Source: Collinsella aerofaciens
Lineage (GTDB): Bacteria > Actinomycetota > Coriobacteriia > Coriobacteriales > Coriobacteriaceae
Assembly (NCBI GenBank): GCA_008680965.1
Contig: NAKE01000001.1
Location: 1,736,001 to 1,800,000, forward strand
Direction of reading: 5' to 3'
DNA: 64,000 bases
Shown here: positions 51,943-59,821 of the stretch, piece after piece
How positions within the stretch are numbered: the stretch's first letter is position 1
Layout of the letters: each line of letters starts with the position of its first letter
Notes under the pieces: generated by a model
The model's input: only the letters and a program-made list of their open reading frames with translations
Told to the model about the DNA's origin: nothing
Databases searched by the model: none
Translations under genes and position numbers: made by a program

Positions 51943-53256
51943 ATGAAGCTCACTATAGAATCGATGACCTACGGCGCCGACGGGCTGGCGCACGCCGACA
52001 ACGGCAAGGCCGTCTTTGTGCAGGGCGCCGTGGCAGGCGACACCGTCGAGGCCGAGGTCGTACAGGACGGCAAGTCGTTCATGCGTGCCCGCACCACCGA
52101 GATTCTGGAGCCAAGCCCCGATCGCATTCAGCCTCCCTGCCCCTTCGTGGGCATCTGCGGCGGCTGCTCGTGGGGCAATCTCTCACGCACGGCACAGCTC
52201 GCCGCCAAGGAGCAAAACCTGCGCTCCACGCTCGAGCGCATCGGCAAGTTCGCTCCTGAGCAGGTCGATGAGTTGGTACAGCCCATCTGCCACACCAAGG
52301 ACGACTGGGGCTACCGCAATAAAATCGAGCTCGAACCGACCGTCGTCAACGGTCGCGTGCGTCTTGGCATGCACGGTGTCGACCCCAGCAAAATCGTGAC
52401 CGTCGATACGTGCCCGCTGTTCGACAAGCGCTTCCCGAAGGCGCTCAAATCGGTCGTCGGCGCACTCAACTATCTAAGCGGCAGCCATGACTTGGGGCTC
52501 GAACGCGTGGGCATTCGCGCATCACGCCGCACCAAGGCACTCGAGGTCGCACTCTGGACGCCCACAGGCTCTTTTCCGCGCTCGCAGGTCTCCCGCGTGC
52601 TGGCGGACGCCGCTCACCCCACGAGCATCGTGCGCGTGATGAGCAAGGGCGAAAAGAAGGCCCGCCGTGTCTCCAAGGTCGAAATGCTCGCCGGAGAGGG
52701 CTCATGGACCGAGAATATCGCCGAGGGTCAGATGCGCTTGTCTGCCCCGTCTTTTTTCCAGGTCAACACCAAGGGTGCCGAGATTTTGATCGAGCTTGTC
52801 ATGGAAGCACTCGACCCGCAGGAAGACGAGCTTGCCGTGGACCTGTACTGTGGTGCCGGCACCTTTACCCTGCCGCTCGCCCGCCGCTGCGACTTTGTCG
52901 CCGCCGTCGAGGCCTACGGCCCCGCCGTGCGCGACCTGCGCCGTAACCTGGAGATCAACAAGCTTGATAACGTCGACGTCATTGGCGGAGACGCGGTGCG
53001 CGAGTTCCCCGACCAGGATGCCGACGTCTTGGTGGTCGACCCGCCACGCGCAGGCCTCGCCCCCGAGGCGATCGACCTTATCGCCAGCACGAGTGCTCGC
53101 GATGTCGCCTACGTGAGCTGCGACCCGGCCACCCTGGCGCGCGATCTCAAACGCTTTGTCGAAGAAGGCACCTTCTTCCCCGTAAAGATCACGCCAGTCG
53201 ACCTGTTCCCACAAACCTTCCACTGCGAGACCGTCGTCCACCTTAGGCGCAACTAG
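51943..53256 (+). CDS. rlmD: RlmD/TrmA-type 23S rRNA (uracil-5)-methyltransferase
   Basis: 437 aa from ATG 51943 (GGCAGGAAT upstream; the longer frame starts at 51907). An N-terminal TRAM domain (about 1-60) is followed by the Fe-S cluster Cys set CPFVGICGGC with a later TCPLF Cys, then the methyltransferase: FQVNTKGAEIL, DLYCGAGTFTLPLA (SAM site), DPPRAGL, and the catalytic Cys in YVSCDPATLARDL. It methylates a uridine in 23S rRNA (U1939 or U747 type) or tRNA; the exact target is not decidable here. Confidence 0.9.
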   Translation: MKLTIESMTYGADGLAHADNGKAVFVQGAVAGDTVEAEVVQDGKSFMRARTTEILEPSPDRIQPPCPFVGICGGCSWGNLSRTAQLAAKEQNLRSTLERIGKFAPEQVDELVQPICHTKDDWGYRNKIELEPTVVNGRVRLGMHGVDPSKIVTVDTCPLFDKRFPKALKSVVGALNYLSGSHDLGLERVGIRASRRTKALEVALWTPTGSFPRSQVSRVLADAAHPTSIVRVMSKGEKKARRVSKVEMLAGEGSWTENIAEGQMRLSAPSFFQVNTKGAEILIELVMEALDPQEDELAVDLYCGAGTFTLPLARRCDFVAAVEAYGPAVRDLRRNLEINKLDNVDVIGGDAVREFPDQDADVLVVDPPRAGLAPEAIDLIASTSARDVAYVSCDPATLARDLKRFVEEGTFFPVKITPVDLFPQTFHCETVVHLRRN

Positions 53257-53291
53257 ACTGTTTGCCCAAGGCCACGCCCGATGATTTTTCT

Positions 53292-53345
53292 GGGACGGGG
53301 ATTAAATAATCAATTTGTACCAAATGATTATTTAATCCCCGTCCC
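53292..53345. repeat. Perfect 21-bp palindrome, likely terminator
   Basis: Arms 53292-53312 and 53325-53345 (GGGACGGGGATTAAATAATC plus A, and complement) around TTTGTACC. Followed by five Ts on the plus strand and preceded by TTTTTC, so it could terminate in both directions. The AT-rich inner arm is unusual. Confidence 0.85.
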
Positions 53346-53435
53346 TTTTTAAACATTGGGAAATCGAGCGTGGCAAGCGCATGTCTTCGGGGTATAAGAC
53401 GGCTAATTGTATGCCGCCTTACGAAAGGAACCCTC

Positions 53436-53978
53436 ATGCCCAGCGTTGCCGTTCTCGCCGCCGATGGCTTTGAAACGATTGAATGCCTGACCATGGTCGA
53501 CGTCATGCGTCGCGGCGGCGTGCGCGCCACGCTTGTCTCGATCATGCCCACGCGCGAAGTCGTGAGCTCGCTGCAGATTCCCGTGACCTGCGATGCGCTC
53601 TTTGACGAGATCAACTTTGACGAGTACGACTGCGTCGTGCTGCCCGGCGGCCTGCCCGGTGCCACCAACCTGCGCGCCGACCAGCGCGTCTGCGACGTAG
53701 TCTGCGAGTTCGCCGCGACCAAGCACGTTGCCGCCATCTGCGCCGCCCCATTTATCCTGGGCGAGCTTGGTCTACTCGAGGGACGCCGCGCTACGTGCTT
53801 CCCCGGCTTTGAGAAGAGCTTCCCCGAGGGAGCTTATACCGGCGAGAAGGTCACGCAAGACGGCAATATCATCACTGCCAGCGGCATGGCACAGTCACTC
53901 CCCTTTGCCTTGGAGCTGCTGCGCACGCTCGCCGGCGACAAGGCCGTCAAGAAGGTCGCCGAGGGCATCCAACTATGA
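53436..53978 (+). CDS. DJ-1/PfpI family protein
   Basis: 180 aa from ATG 53436 after AAAGGAACCCTC. A DJ-1-like fold: VAVLAADGFETIECLTMVDV with the conserved Glu, CVVLPGGLPGATNL, and the nucleophile elbow VAAICAAPFIL with the Cys. Such proteins act as deglycases/glyoxalases or oxidative-stress chaperones (the YajL/ThiJ group). It overlaps the Maf gene by 4 bp, so they form one unit. Confidence 0.9.
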   Translation: MPSVAVLAADGFETIECLTMVDVMRRGGVRATLVSIMPTREVVSSLQIPVTCDALFDEINFDEYDCVVLPGGLPGATNLRADQRVCDVVCEFAATKHVAAICAAPFILGELGLLEGRRATCFPGFEKSFPEGAYTGEKVTQDGNIITASGMAQSLPFALELLRTLAGDKAVKKVAEGIQL

Positions 53979-54556
53979 TTTTGGCTTCGCAATCGCCGCG
54001 CCGCATAGAGCTGATGCGCGAGGCAGGCTATAACATTCGCGTAATTCCTGCAGACATCGATGAAACGCCTTTTGATGGCGAAGCTCCGCTTACGCTCGTC
54101 GAGCGCTTGGCGCGTGCCAAAGCCGCTGCCGTCGCCGCCGAGTATGCCAAGCCCAATGAGCTGACCGTCGCGGCCGATACCATCGTCACCTTCGATGGCC
54201 AAATTTTGGGCAAGCCGGCAAACGAGGACGAGGCGCGCACCATGCTCCGCGAGCTTTCGGGCCGCACGCACCAGGTGGCGACCGGCGTCTGCATCGTTAA
54301 AGCCGGCGACGCTACAGCTCCGCATGCCGCCGAGAGCCTGTCGTTTGTCGATGTGACCGACGTGACGTTCTATGAGCTTACCGAGGAGCAGATCGAGCGC
54401 TATGTTGCCTCCGGCGAACCCATGGACAAGGCCGGAGCCTACGGCATCCAGGGCACAGGCGGCCGCATGCTCGTGCACGACATTTCGGGTGACTTCTACA
54501 ACGTGGTGGGCTTGCCCATCGCCCGCGTCGCACGCGCGATTCAAAAACTCTCGTAA
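53975..54556 (+). CDS. maf: Maf family nucleoside triphosphate pyrophosphatase
   Basis: 193 aa. Begins ILASQSPRRIELMREAG, with the signature AADTIVTFDGQILGKP and the C-terminal block PMDKAGAYGIQGTGGRMLV. Maf proteins hydrolyse dTTP/UTP and modified pyrimidine nucleotides and can arrest septation. Start ATGA overlap with the DJ-1 gene. A hairpin at 54565-54588 (GGCGCTGGG/CCCAGCGCC) follows. Confidence 0.94.
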   Translation: MILASQSPRRIELMREAGYNIRVIPADIDETPFDGEAPLTLVERLARAKAAAVAAEYAKPNELTVAADTIVTFDGQILGKPANEDEARTMLRELSGRTHQVATGVCIVKAGDATAPHAAESLSFVDVTDVTFYELTEEQIERYVASGEPMDKAGAYGIQGTGGRMLVHDISGDFYNVVGLPIARVARAIQKLS

Positions 54557-54564
54557 TTGCATCT

Positions 54565-54588
54565 GGCGCTGGGTATCCCCCAGCGCCT
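54565..54588 (+). terminator. Hairpin between maf and the P1 peptidase gene
   Basis: GGCGCTGGG and CCCAGCGCC pair with a 5-nt loop 9 bp after the maf stop; followed by TACAATTTT. Confidence 0.6.
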
Positions 54589-54656
54589 ACAATTTTGCCG
54601 TACCGTACGGATCCCGACCGGGCATAAGGCCCGGCGGAAAACCGATAGGAGAAAAT

Positions 54657-55658
54657 ATGGACACACTGCTCGAAGCCATCGATGTTTGCAACGTCGATGG
54701 CTTTTGCTTTGGCAACTATACGGACGAGAAGGCTGGCACCGGCTGCACCGTAATCGTGGCGCCCGAGGGTGCCACCGGTGGCGTTGACGTACGCGGTGGC
54801 GCTCCCGCTTCGCGCGAGACCGACCTGCTGCGCCCCGAAAACACCGTCGATAAGGTCCACGCCGTCTGCCTTTCGGGCGGATCGGCCTTTGGCCTCGAAG
54901 CCGCAAGCGGCGTCGCCCGCGAGCTTGAGAGCCGTGGCATCGGCCTGCCCGTCGGTCCCACGCAGGTGCCTATCGTGTGCTCCAGCTGCATCTTCGACCT
55001 CGCCTTTGGCGACCCCACCGTGCGCCCCGACATTGAGGCCGGTATCGCCGCCGTGCGCGAGGCGCTCGACCACACCCCTGCCTCGCTCAAGCTGGGCAAC
55101 GTGGGCGCCGGCACTGGCGCCACTGTAGGCAAGCTCATGGGACCTGCCACCTGCATGAAGGCCGGCCTTGGAGCTGCCGCCGTGGCACTCGGCCCCGTCA
55201 AGGTGGGCGCTGTGGTCTCGGTCAACGCCTGCGGCAACGTCGTCGACCCGACCACTGGCGAATGGGTCGCCGGCATGCGCGCCGCAGCCGATAGCGACCA
55301 GATCGTCGACATGGAGCTTGCCGCCTTTGCCGCCGCCGGATCTATGCAGATGCCGCTCGACCGCACCAACACCACCATCAGCTGCATTGTCACCAATGTG
55401 GAGCTCACTAAGGCCCAGGCCACCAAGGTGTCCCAAATGGCCGCAGACGCCTATGCGCACGCCATCCGCCCCACGCACACCACCAACGACGGCGACACCA
55501 TCTACACCCTCGCCAGCGGCAAGTTGGGCGCCCAGGCAAGCGCCGCCGTTCCCCTGGACCTGCTGGGCATGCTCGCCGTGAGGGCCCTTCAGACTGCCAT
55601 CGTAAACGGAGCCAAAAGCGCCAAAACCTCCCACGGCATCCCCGGCGCCGCGAAGTAA
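54657..55658 (+). CDS. P1 family (DmpA/NylC-like) peptidase
   Basis: 333 aa from ATG 54657 after ATAGGAGAAAAT. An N-terminal-nucleophile hydrolase that processes itself: GCTVIVAPEGATGGVDVRGG, LSGGSAFGLEAASGV, GNVGAGTGATVGK, and the likely cleavage/nucleophile site near NTTISCIVTN (Thr). DmpA-type enzymes are aminopeptidases, and NylC cleaves 6-aminohexanoate oligomers; the natural substrate here is unknown. Followed by two large palindromes before a convergent gene. Confidence 0.88.
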   Translation: MDTLLEAIDVCNVDGFCFGNYTDEKAGTGCTVIVAPEGATGGVDVRGGAPASRETDLLRPENTVDKVHAVCLSGGSAFGLEAASGVARELESRGIGLPVGPTQVPIVCSSCIFDLAFGDPTVRPDIEAGIAAVREALDHTPASLKLGNVGAGTGATVGKLMGPATCMKAGLGAAAVALGPVKVGAVVSVNACGNVVDPTTGEWVAGMRAAADSDQIVDMELAAFAAAGSMQMPLDRTNTTISCIVTNVELTKAQATKVSQMAADAYAHAIRPTHTTNDGDTIYTLASGKLGAQASAAVPLDLLGMLAVRALQTAIVNGAKSAKTSHGIPGAAK

Positions 55659-55670
55659 ATTAGCTCGTCC

Positions 55671-55795
55671 GGTTGCCCGGTGGGTCTTGGTTATGCTTGC
55701 TGCTCTACAGTCCTGGCTCGCACGAAGAGCACATTAAGTGCTCTTCGGCTCGTGCGGAACTCGCGACAAACATAACCAAGGACCACCGGACAACC
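55671..55795. repeat. Nested palindrome A (shared core)
   Basis: Outer arms 55671-55695 and 55771-55795 (22 of 25 pair). The inner hairpin CGAAGAGCAC/GTGCTCTTCG with loop ATTAA is at 55722-55746 within a 54-bp core, 55707-55760. The same core, inverted, is in palindrome B. Confidence 0.85.
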
Positions 55796-55840
55796 TGCCA
55801 ATCAGATTCTTTTCAGCCCAGGCCCCTGTGTACCGCGCGT

Positions 55841-56052
55841 CGAAGATCTTCAAATTCAAATAACCTGACAATCGATTCTTATAGCAGAGGCCCCTTGGCC
55901 TTTAGTTTGATACAAGTTCCGCACGAGCCGGAAAGCACTTAATGTGCTTTCCGTGCGAGCAGGACTGTTCGCAGTAGCAAACTAAAGGCCAAGGGGCCCA
56001 GTCAACCTATCAGCAGCGATTGTTCAGCAACTAGTTGAATTTGAAGATCTTT
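55841..56052. repeat. Nested palindrome B (shared core, includes 3' end of the glycosyltransferase gene)
   Basis: Perfect 21-bp arms at 55889-55909 and 55978-55998, with core 55916-55968 carrying CGGAAAGCAC/GTGCTTTCCG (read on the minus strand). Further out, AGATCTTCAAATTCAA at 55844-55859 is the complement of 56037-56052, which encodes the last residues of the glycosyltransferase. Confidence 0.85.
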
Positions 56053-57062
56053 GAGGCAAGATGGTATAGGCCGAGTGTGGTTTTGTCTCCGGCCCGTCCA
56101 CGCAGGTTGGTAAAGAATCCGACCACGCCGTAGCGTGCACGACGATACATACGCTCGTCATAGGCTTTCAGATCACTCCACAACGTCTTCAGGCGCTCGT
56201 CGGCACAATCCTCGTCGGAAAGCTTAGTGAGCACCGAGCAGATTGCCATCATCATGGTGAAGTAGCCCATCATGTACGAACGCAGACGCGAGGACTCAAC
56301 ATCCTGGTACAGGTGGAACGATTCCATCATGATGCGCGTTACGCGGAACTGCTGACCCAGACGCTTGACCATCGTGGCCTCATTGACGCTCTGGCCCTCG
56401 CGACCGATAAAGTAGCGATAGAGGTCGATGTCGGCGTAGTACATGGTCTTGCAGCGCGGCAGCGGCACGTATGCGTAGATATTATCCACGTAGAACGTGT
56501 GTGCCGGCATAGGCAGATTCGACTCGCGCAGCACATCGGTGCGATAGCACAAGCTGTGCATGAGCAGGTTCTGATCGGGACGGAAGTGTCCGATCTGGTC
56601 CCAAGAGAAAATCTTTTTGCGCGGCAGGGCAAACTTGTAGCCAATCGCGGTGTGCGTGCCCTCGTAAACCTTCTCGTACACGTAGTTCGAGATAAACAGG
56701 TCGACGCGCTGGTCGCGCTCCTCAAAGCCACGCAGAATCGACAGCATGGTCGAAAGCGCCGCTCCGTCGAGCCAGTCGTCCGAGTCGACAACCTTGTAGT
56801 AGGTGCCCTGCGCCTCGCGCAGACCCGAAAGGACGGCAATACCGTGGCCGCCGTTCTCCTGGTGCACCGCGCGAATGATTCCAGGATAACGTGCCTCCCA
56901 CTCGTCGGCCTTGGCGGCCGTCTCGTCCTTGGAGCCGTCGTCCACCACGATAATCTCGATATCAGTGGCGTAATTGCTCCCCTCCAAGATGGAGGTGATG
57001 CAATGGTCCATGTCCTTGGCGGCGTTATACGAGGGAATACCGAATGTTATGACTTTATGCAT
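56031..57062 (-). CDS. Family 2 glycosyltransferase
   Basis: 343 aa from ATG 57062, which overlaps the glf stop; an in-frame ATG at 57080 is also possible. The GT2 fold starts ITFGIPSYNAAKDMDHCI, then EIIVVDDGSKDETA, VHQENGGHG and VVDSDDWLD (DXD metal site), near residues 1-110. The remaining 230 residues are acceptor-specific, with FYVDNIYAYVPL. Linked to glf, it may transfer galactofuranose or build a surface polysaccharide. No membrane segment; probably associates peripherally. Confidence 0.88.
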   Translation of the reverse strand: MHKVITFGIPSYNAAKDMDHCITSILEGSNYATDIEIIVVDDGSKDETAAKADEWEARYPGIIRAVHQENGGHGIAVLSGLREAQGTYYKVVDSDDWLDGAALSTMLSILRGFEERDQRVDLFISNYVYEKVYEGTHTAIGYKFALPRKKIFSWDQIGHFRPDQNLLMHSLCYRTDVLRESNLPMPAHTFYVDNIYAYVPLPRCKTMYYADIDLYRYFIGREGQSVNEATMVKRLGQQFRVTRIMMESFHLYQDVESSRLRSYMMGYFTMMMAICSVLTKLSDEDCADERLKTLWSDLKAYDERMYRRARYGVVGFFTNLRGRAGDKTTLGLYHLASKIFKFN

Positions 57063-58257
57063 GGCAGGCGATAATCTCATCCGAAAGATCGAGGGCGGAG
57101 TTGGTCACGGCATCCATATCGTAGTAACGATACTCGGCCAGGCGACCCACCGGGTGGAAGTTCGTCAGGTTCTGGACGCGCTCAAGATAGCGCTCATAGA
57201 GCTCGCGGTTCTCGGGCTCCAGAATGGCGTAATAGGGCGTTTCTCCCGAACCGGGCGTATAGGCCTTGGAATACTCCTTCATGATGGTGGTCTTGCCGGG
57301 CAGGACCTGACCAGTCATGTTCTTGAACTCGGTGATACGCGTGTAATCCTCGCTCGTGGTGTAATTGACGGTGCCCACGGGCTGGAACTGGTCCATATCG
57401 AGCGTCTCGAACTTCATGTCGAGCGTACGGTACGGCAGAGCGCCCAGGTCGAGGTTGAACAGCTCGTCGAGCGGACCGGTGTAGACGATCTCGCCGCCAT
57501 AGACCTTGCCGTCGATCTTGACGGTGGTCTCGTCGATCTCAAAGAGGTCGCGGGCGTCCACATCGCAGAACACATCAATCAGATCGTGGTCGAGCATGTG
57601 CTCGAACAACGCGGTATAGCCGTCCTGCGGCATGCCCTGGAAGGGAGCCTGCGGGAAGTAGCGATCATCGTCGCCCACAAAGACGGGAACACGGCCGGTG
57701 ATTGAAGGATCGATCTGGTCGGGCGTCTGACCCCACTGCTTCATGGTGTAATGCAAAAAGACGTTCTCGTAGACGTAATCGGCGACCTCGGCAAGATCCG
57801 GGTCGTTCTTCTTGCGCAGCTCCATGATGGGCACCTTGACGTCCTTGCCAAAGGTCTCCACGAGCTTCTGATACAGCTCCTCGCCGCGCTCATCACCAAA
57901 GGCGAGCTTAAGGCTCGCATGGTTAAAGGGCACGGGCATAAGGGTGCCATTGATGTTGGCGAGCACCTTGTGCTGGTAGTCCGTCCACTTGGTAAAGCGC
58001 GACAGGAAATTGTGGACGCGCTCGTTAAAGGTATGGTAGATGTGCGGACCATACTCGTGGACCAGGATCCCGGCCTCATCAGCGCAGTCGTAGGCGTTGC
58101 CCGCAATGTGGCTACGGCGCTCCAGAACGGCAACACGATAGCCGATGGTCTCGGCGAGACGGCGGGCACAAACGGCACCGGCATATCCGGCACCGACGAC
58201 AATCATGTCGTATACGCCGGCGTTAAAGCCTTCAGGCAGGCCTGAGGTAATCTGCAT
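57055..58257 (-). CDS. glf: UDP-galactopyranose mutase
   Basis: 400 aa, ATG 58257 after AAGGAGTATCG. FAD-binding start MIVVGAGYAGAVCARRLAE (about 18-36), then RRSHIAGNAYD, YGPHIYHT and TKWTDYQHKVLA, and a C-terminal FHPVGRLAEYRYYDMD. It interconverts UDP-galactopyranose and UDP-galactofuranose, the donor for galactofuranose in surface glycans. Co-transcribed with the glycosyltransferase (8-bp overlap). Confidence 0.97.
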   Translation of the reverse strand: MQITSGLPEGFNAGVYDMIVVGAGYAGAVCARRLAETIGYRVAVLERRSHIAGNAYDCADEAGILVHEYGPHIYHTFNERVHNFLSRFTKWTDYQHKVLANINGTLMPVPFNHASLKLAFGDERGEELYQKLVETFGKDVKVPIMELRKKNDPDLAEVADYVYENVFLHYTMKQWGQTPDQIDPSITGRVPVFVGDDDRYFPQAPFQGMPQDGYTALFEHMLDHDLIDVFCDVDARDLFEIDETTVKIDGKVYGGEIVYTGPLDELFNLDLGALPYRTLDMKFETLDMDQFQPVGTVNYTTSEDYTRITEFKNMTGQVLPGKTTIMKEYSKAYTPGSGETPYYAILEPENRELYERYLERVQNLTNFHPVGRLAEYRYYDMDAVTNSALDLSDEIIACHA

Positions 58258-58335
58258 CGATACTCCTTGTCAAAAGCCACGGGCTCGTTAGCTGGGCTTT
58301 TCTCGAACATTCTTCGAGACATATTTATCAGAGCG

Positions 58336-58437
58336 ATTATAGCGCTAATGCGTCCTATAATGAGCTTGCCACACAAGGAAAGCTCAAGCACCGCGGCGTA
58401 CATAATTGAAAGGTAAACCCGCTAGCAGCGGGTTTAT
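58336..58437. promoter_or_regulatory. Divergent glf/pta control region with leader hairpin
   Basis: TATAAT occurs on the plus strand at 58356-58361 (towards pta) and on the minus strand as the complement of 58336-58341 (towards glf); no good -35 is seen for either. In the pta leader a hairpin AAACCCGCTAGCAGCGGGTT lies at 58416-58435, about 50 bp before the pta start. Confidence 0.5.
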
Positions 58438-58488
58438 TCGTGAACAGCCGGGCGCCTGGAGCTTAGCGAAACGCTTGTAAGGAGTAAC

Positions 58489-59469
58489 ATGAGCGATTTC
58501 CTAAACCGTATGAAGTCTGCCGCCAAGGCCGACCTTAAGACCATTGTCCTGCCCGAGGGCGAGGATCCGCGTACCATCGTCGCGGCAAACAAAATCATTG
58601 AGGAGGGCCTGGCAAAGCTCGTCATCCTGGGCAACCCCGACGAGATCGACGTTCCCGGCGCTACCGTCATCGATCCGCGCAATGCCGAGAAGCACGAGGA
58701 GTACGCGCAGAAGTTTGCCGAGCTCCGCGCCAAGAAGGGTGTCACCATCGAGCAGGCTCGCGCCCAGGTGATGGACGCTACCTACTTTGGCACCATGATG
58801 GTCAAGATGGGCGACGCCGATGGCCTGGTCTCCGGCGCCTGCCACTCCACCGCCGACACCCTGCGCCCCGCACTGCAGATCCTCAAGACCGCTCCGGGCA
58901 CCAAGCTGGTCTCGGCCTTCTTCGTGATGTGCACCGACACCCCGCAGTTCGGTACCGACGGCACGCTGATCTTCGCCGACTGCGGCCTCAACATCAACCC
59001 GTCCTCCGATGAGCTCTCCGAGATCGCCATCGCCTCCGCTCACTCCTGGTCCACCTTCATGGGCAACGTTGAGCCGCACGTGGCCATGCTCTCCTACTCC
59101 ACCATGGGCTCCGCCGGCGGCGAGGTCGCCAAGAAGGTCCAGGAGGCTGTGAAGTTCTGCAAGGAGAAGGCTCCCGAGCTCGCCATTGATGGCGACCTGC
59201 AGCTCGACGCCGCCATCGTCCCCACCGTCGCCCAGCTCAAGGCTCCCGGCTCCTCCGTTGCCGGTAAGGCCAACGTGCTCGTGTTCCCCGACCTCGAGGC
59301 TGGAAACATCGGCTACAAGCTGGTCCAGCGCTTCGCCGGCGCTGACGCCTACGGCCCCATCCTGCAGGGCATCGCCAAGCCGGTTAACGACCTTTCGCGC
59401 GGCTGCTCTGCCGACGACATCGTGGGTGTCGTGGCCATCACCGCCGTCCAGGCTCAGATGGCTGAGTAG
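58489..59469 (+). CDS. pta: Phosphate acetyltransferase
   Basis: 326 aa, ATG 58489 after AAGGAGTAAC. A short (class I-size) Pta with family blocks TIVLPEGEDPRTIVAANKI, GLVSGACHSTADTLRPALQ and SYSTMGSAGG, plus FPDLEAGNIGYKLVQR near the end. It turns acetyl-CoA and phosphate into acetyl phosphate, feeding the acetate kinases encoded opposite. The gene is convergent with ackA, with a large palindrome between. Confidence 0.96.
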   Translation: MSDFLNRMKSAAKADLKTIVLPEGEDPRTIVAANKIIEEGLAKLVILGNPDEIDVPGATVIDPRNAEKHEEYAQKFAELRAKKGVTIEQARAQVMDATYFGTMMVKMGDADGLVSGACHSTADTLRPALQILKTAPGTKLVSAFFVMCTDTPQFGTDGTLIFADCGLNINPSSDELSEIAIASAHSWSTFMGNVEPHVAMLSYSTMGSAGGEVAKKVQEAVKFCKEKAPELAIDGDLQLDAAIVPTVAQLKAPGSSVAGKANVLVFPDLEAGNIGYKLVQRFAGADAYGPILQGIAKPVNDLSRGCSADDIVGVVAITAVQAQMAE

Positions 59470-59475
59470 CGTACG

Positions 59476-59624
59476 TACTCGTCCGAAGGCCGTACGGGCT
59501 AACCCCTGAAAACGTCCTCGACCAATGAAACGCCCCCGTTCTGCTCCTCCGGAGCTACGAACGGGGGCGTTTCTGGTCTGCGGAATGTTTTCAGGGGTTA
59601 GCCCGTATGGCCTTCTACCGCTAC
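59476..59624. repeat. Large nested palindrome between pta and ackA
   Basis: Outer arms 59489-59514 and 59587-59612 (25 of 26 pair, the exception being a possible G-U). Inner perfect 14-bp arms GAAACGCCCCCGTT (59527-59540) and complement (59560-59573), with a small palindrome CTCCGGAG in the loop. Likely a bidirectional terminator, but much longer than needed. Confidence 0.85.
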
Positions 59625-59763
59625 GTAGCAGTCAGGGTATCTGGGGTGGACGGCGGCTTGGCTACGAGCTGGGGCTGATGATCTGAACGAATGGGTGCCG
59701 TTGCTGAAAGCGCAGGCGTTGCCGGCGATGATCACTTTGGGACTGGAATTTCCGTATGCTAGT

Positions 59764-59799
59764 AAAAAGGCCTCCGGAGCTGTTGCTCTGGAGGCCTTT
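59764..59799 (-). terminator. Terminator of the acetate kinase unit
   Basis: Minus strand AAAGGCCTCCAGAGCAACAG then CTCCGGAGGCC and five Ts, 23 bp past the stop. Confidence 0.9.
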
Positions 59800-59821
59800 C
59801 GTTTACTTGCAAATGCGCGCG

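Larger units (their letters stand above)
59470..59821. other. Gene-free region between convergent pta and ackA
   Basis: Contains the large nested palindrome (59476-59624) and the ackA terminator (59764-59799). The stretch between them shows no gene or repeat. Confidence 0.6.
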
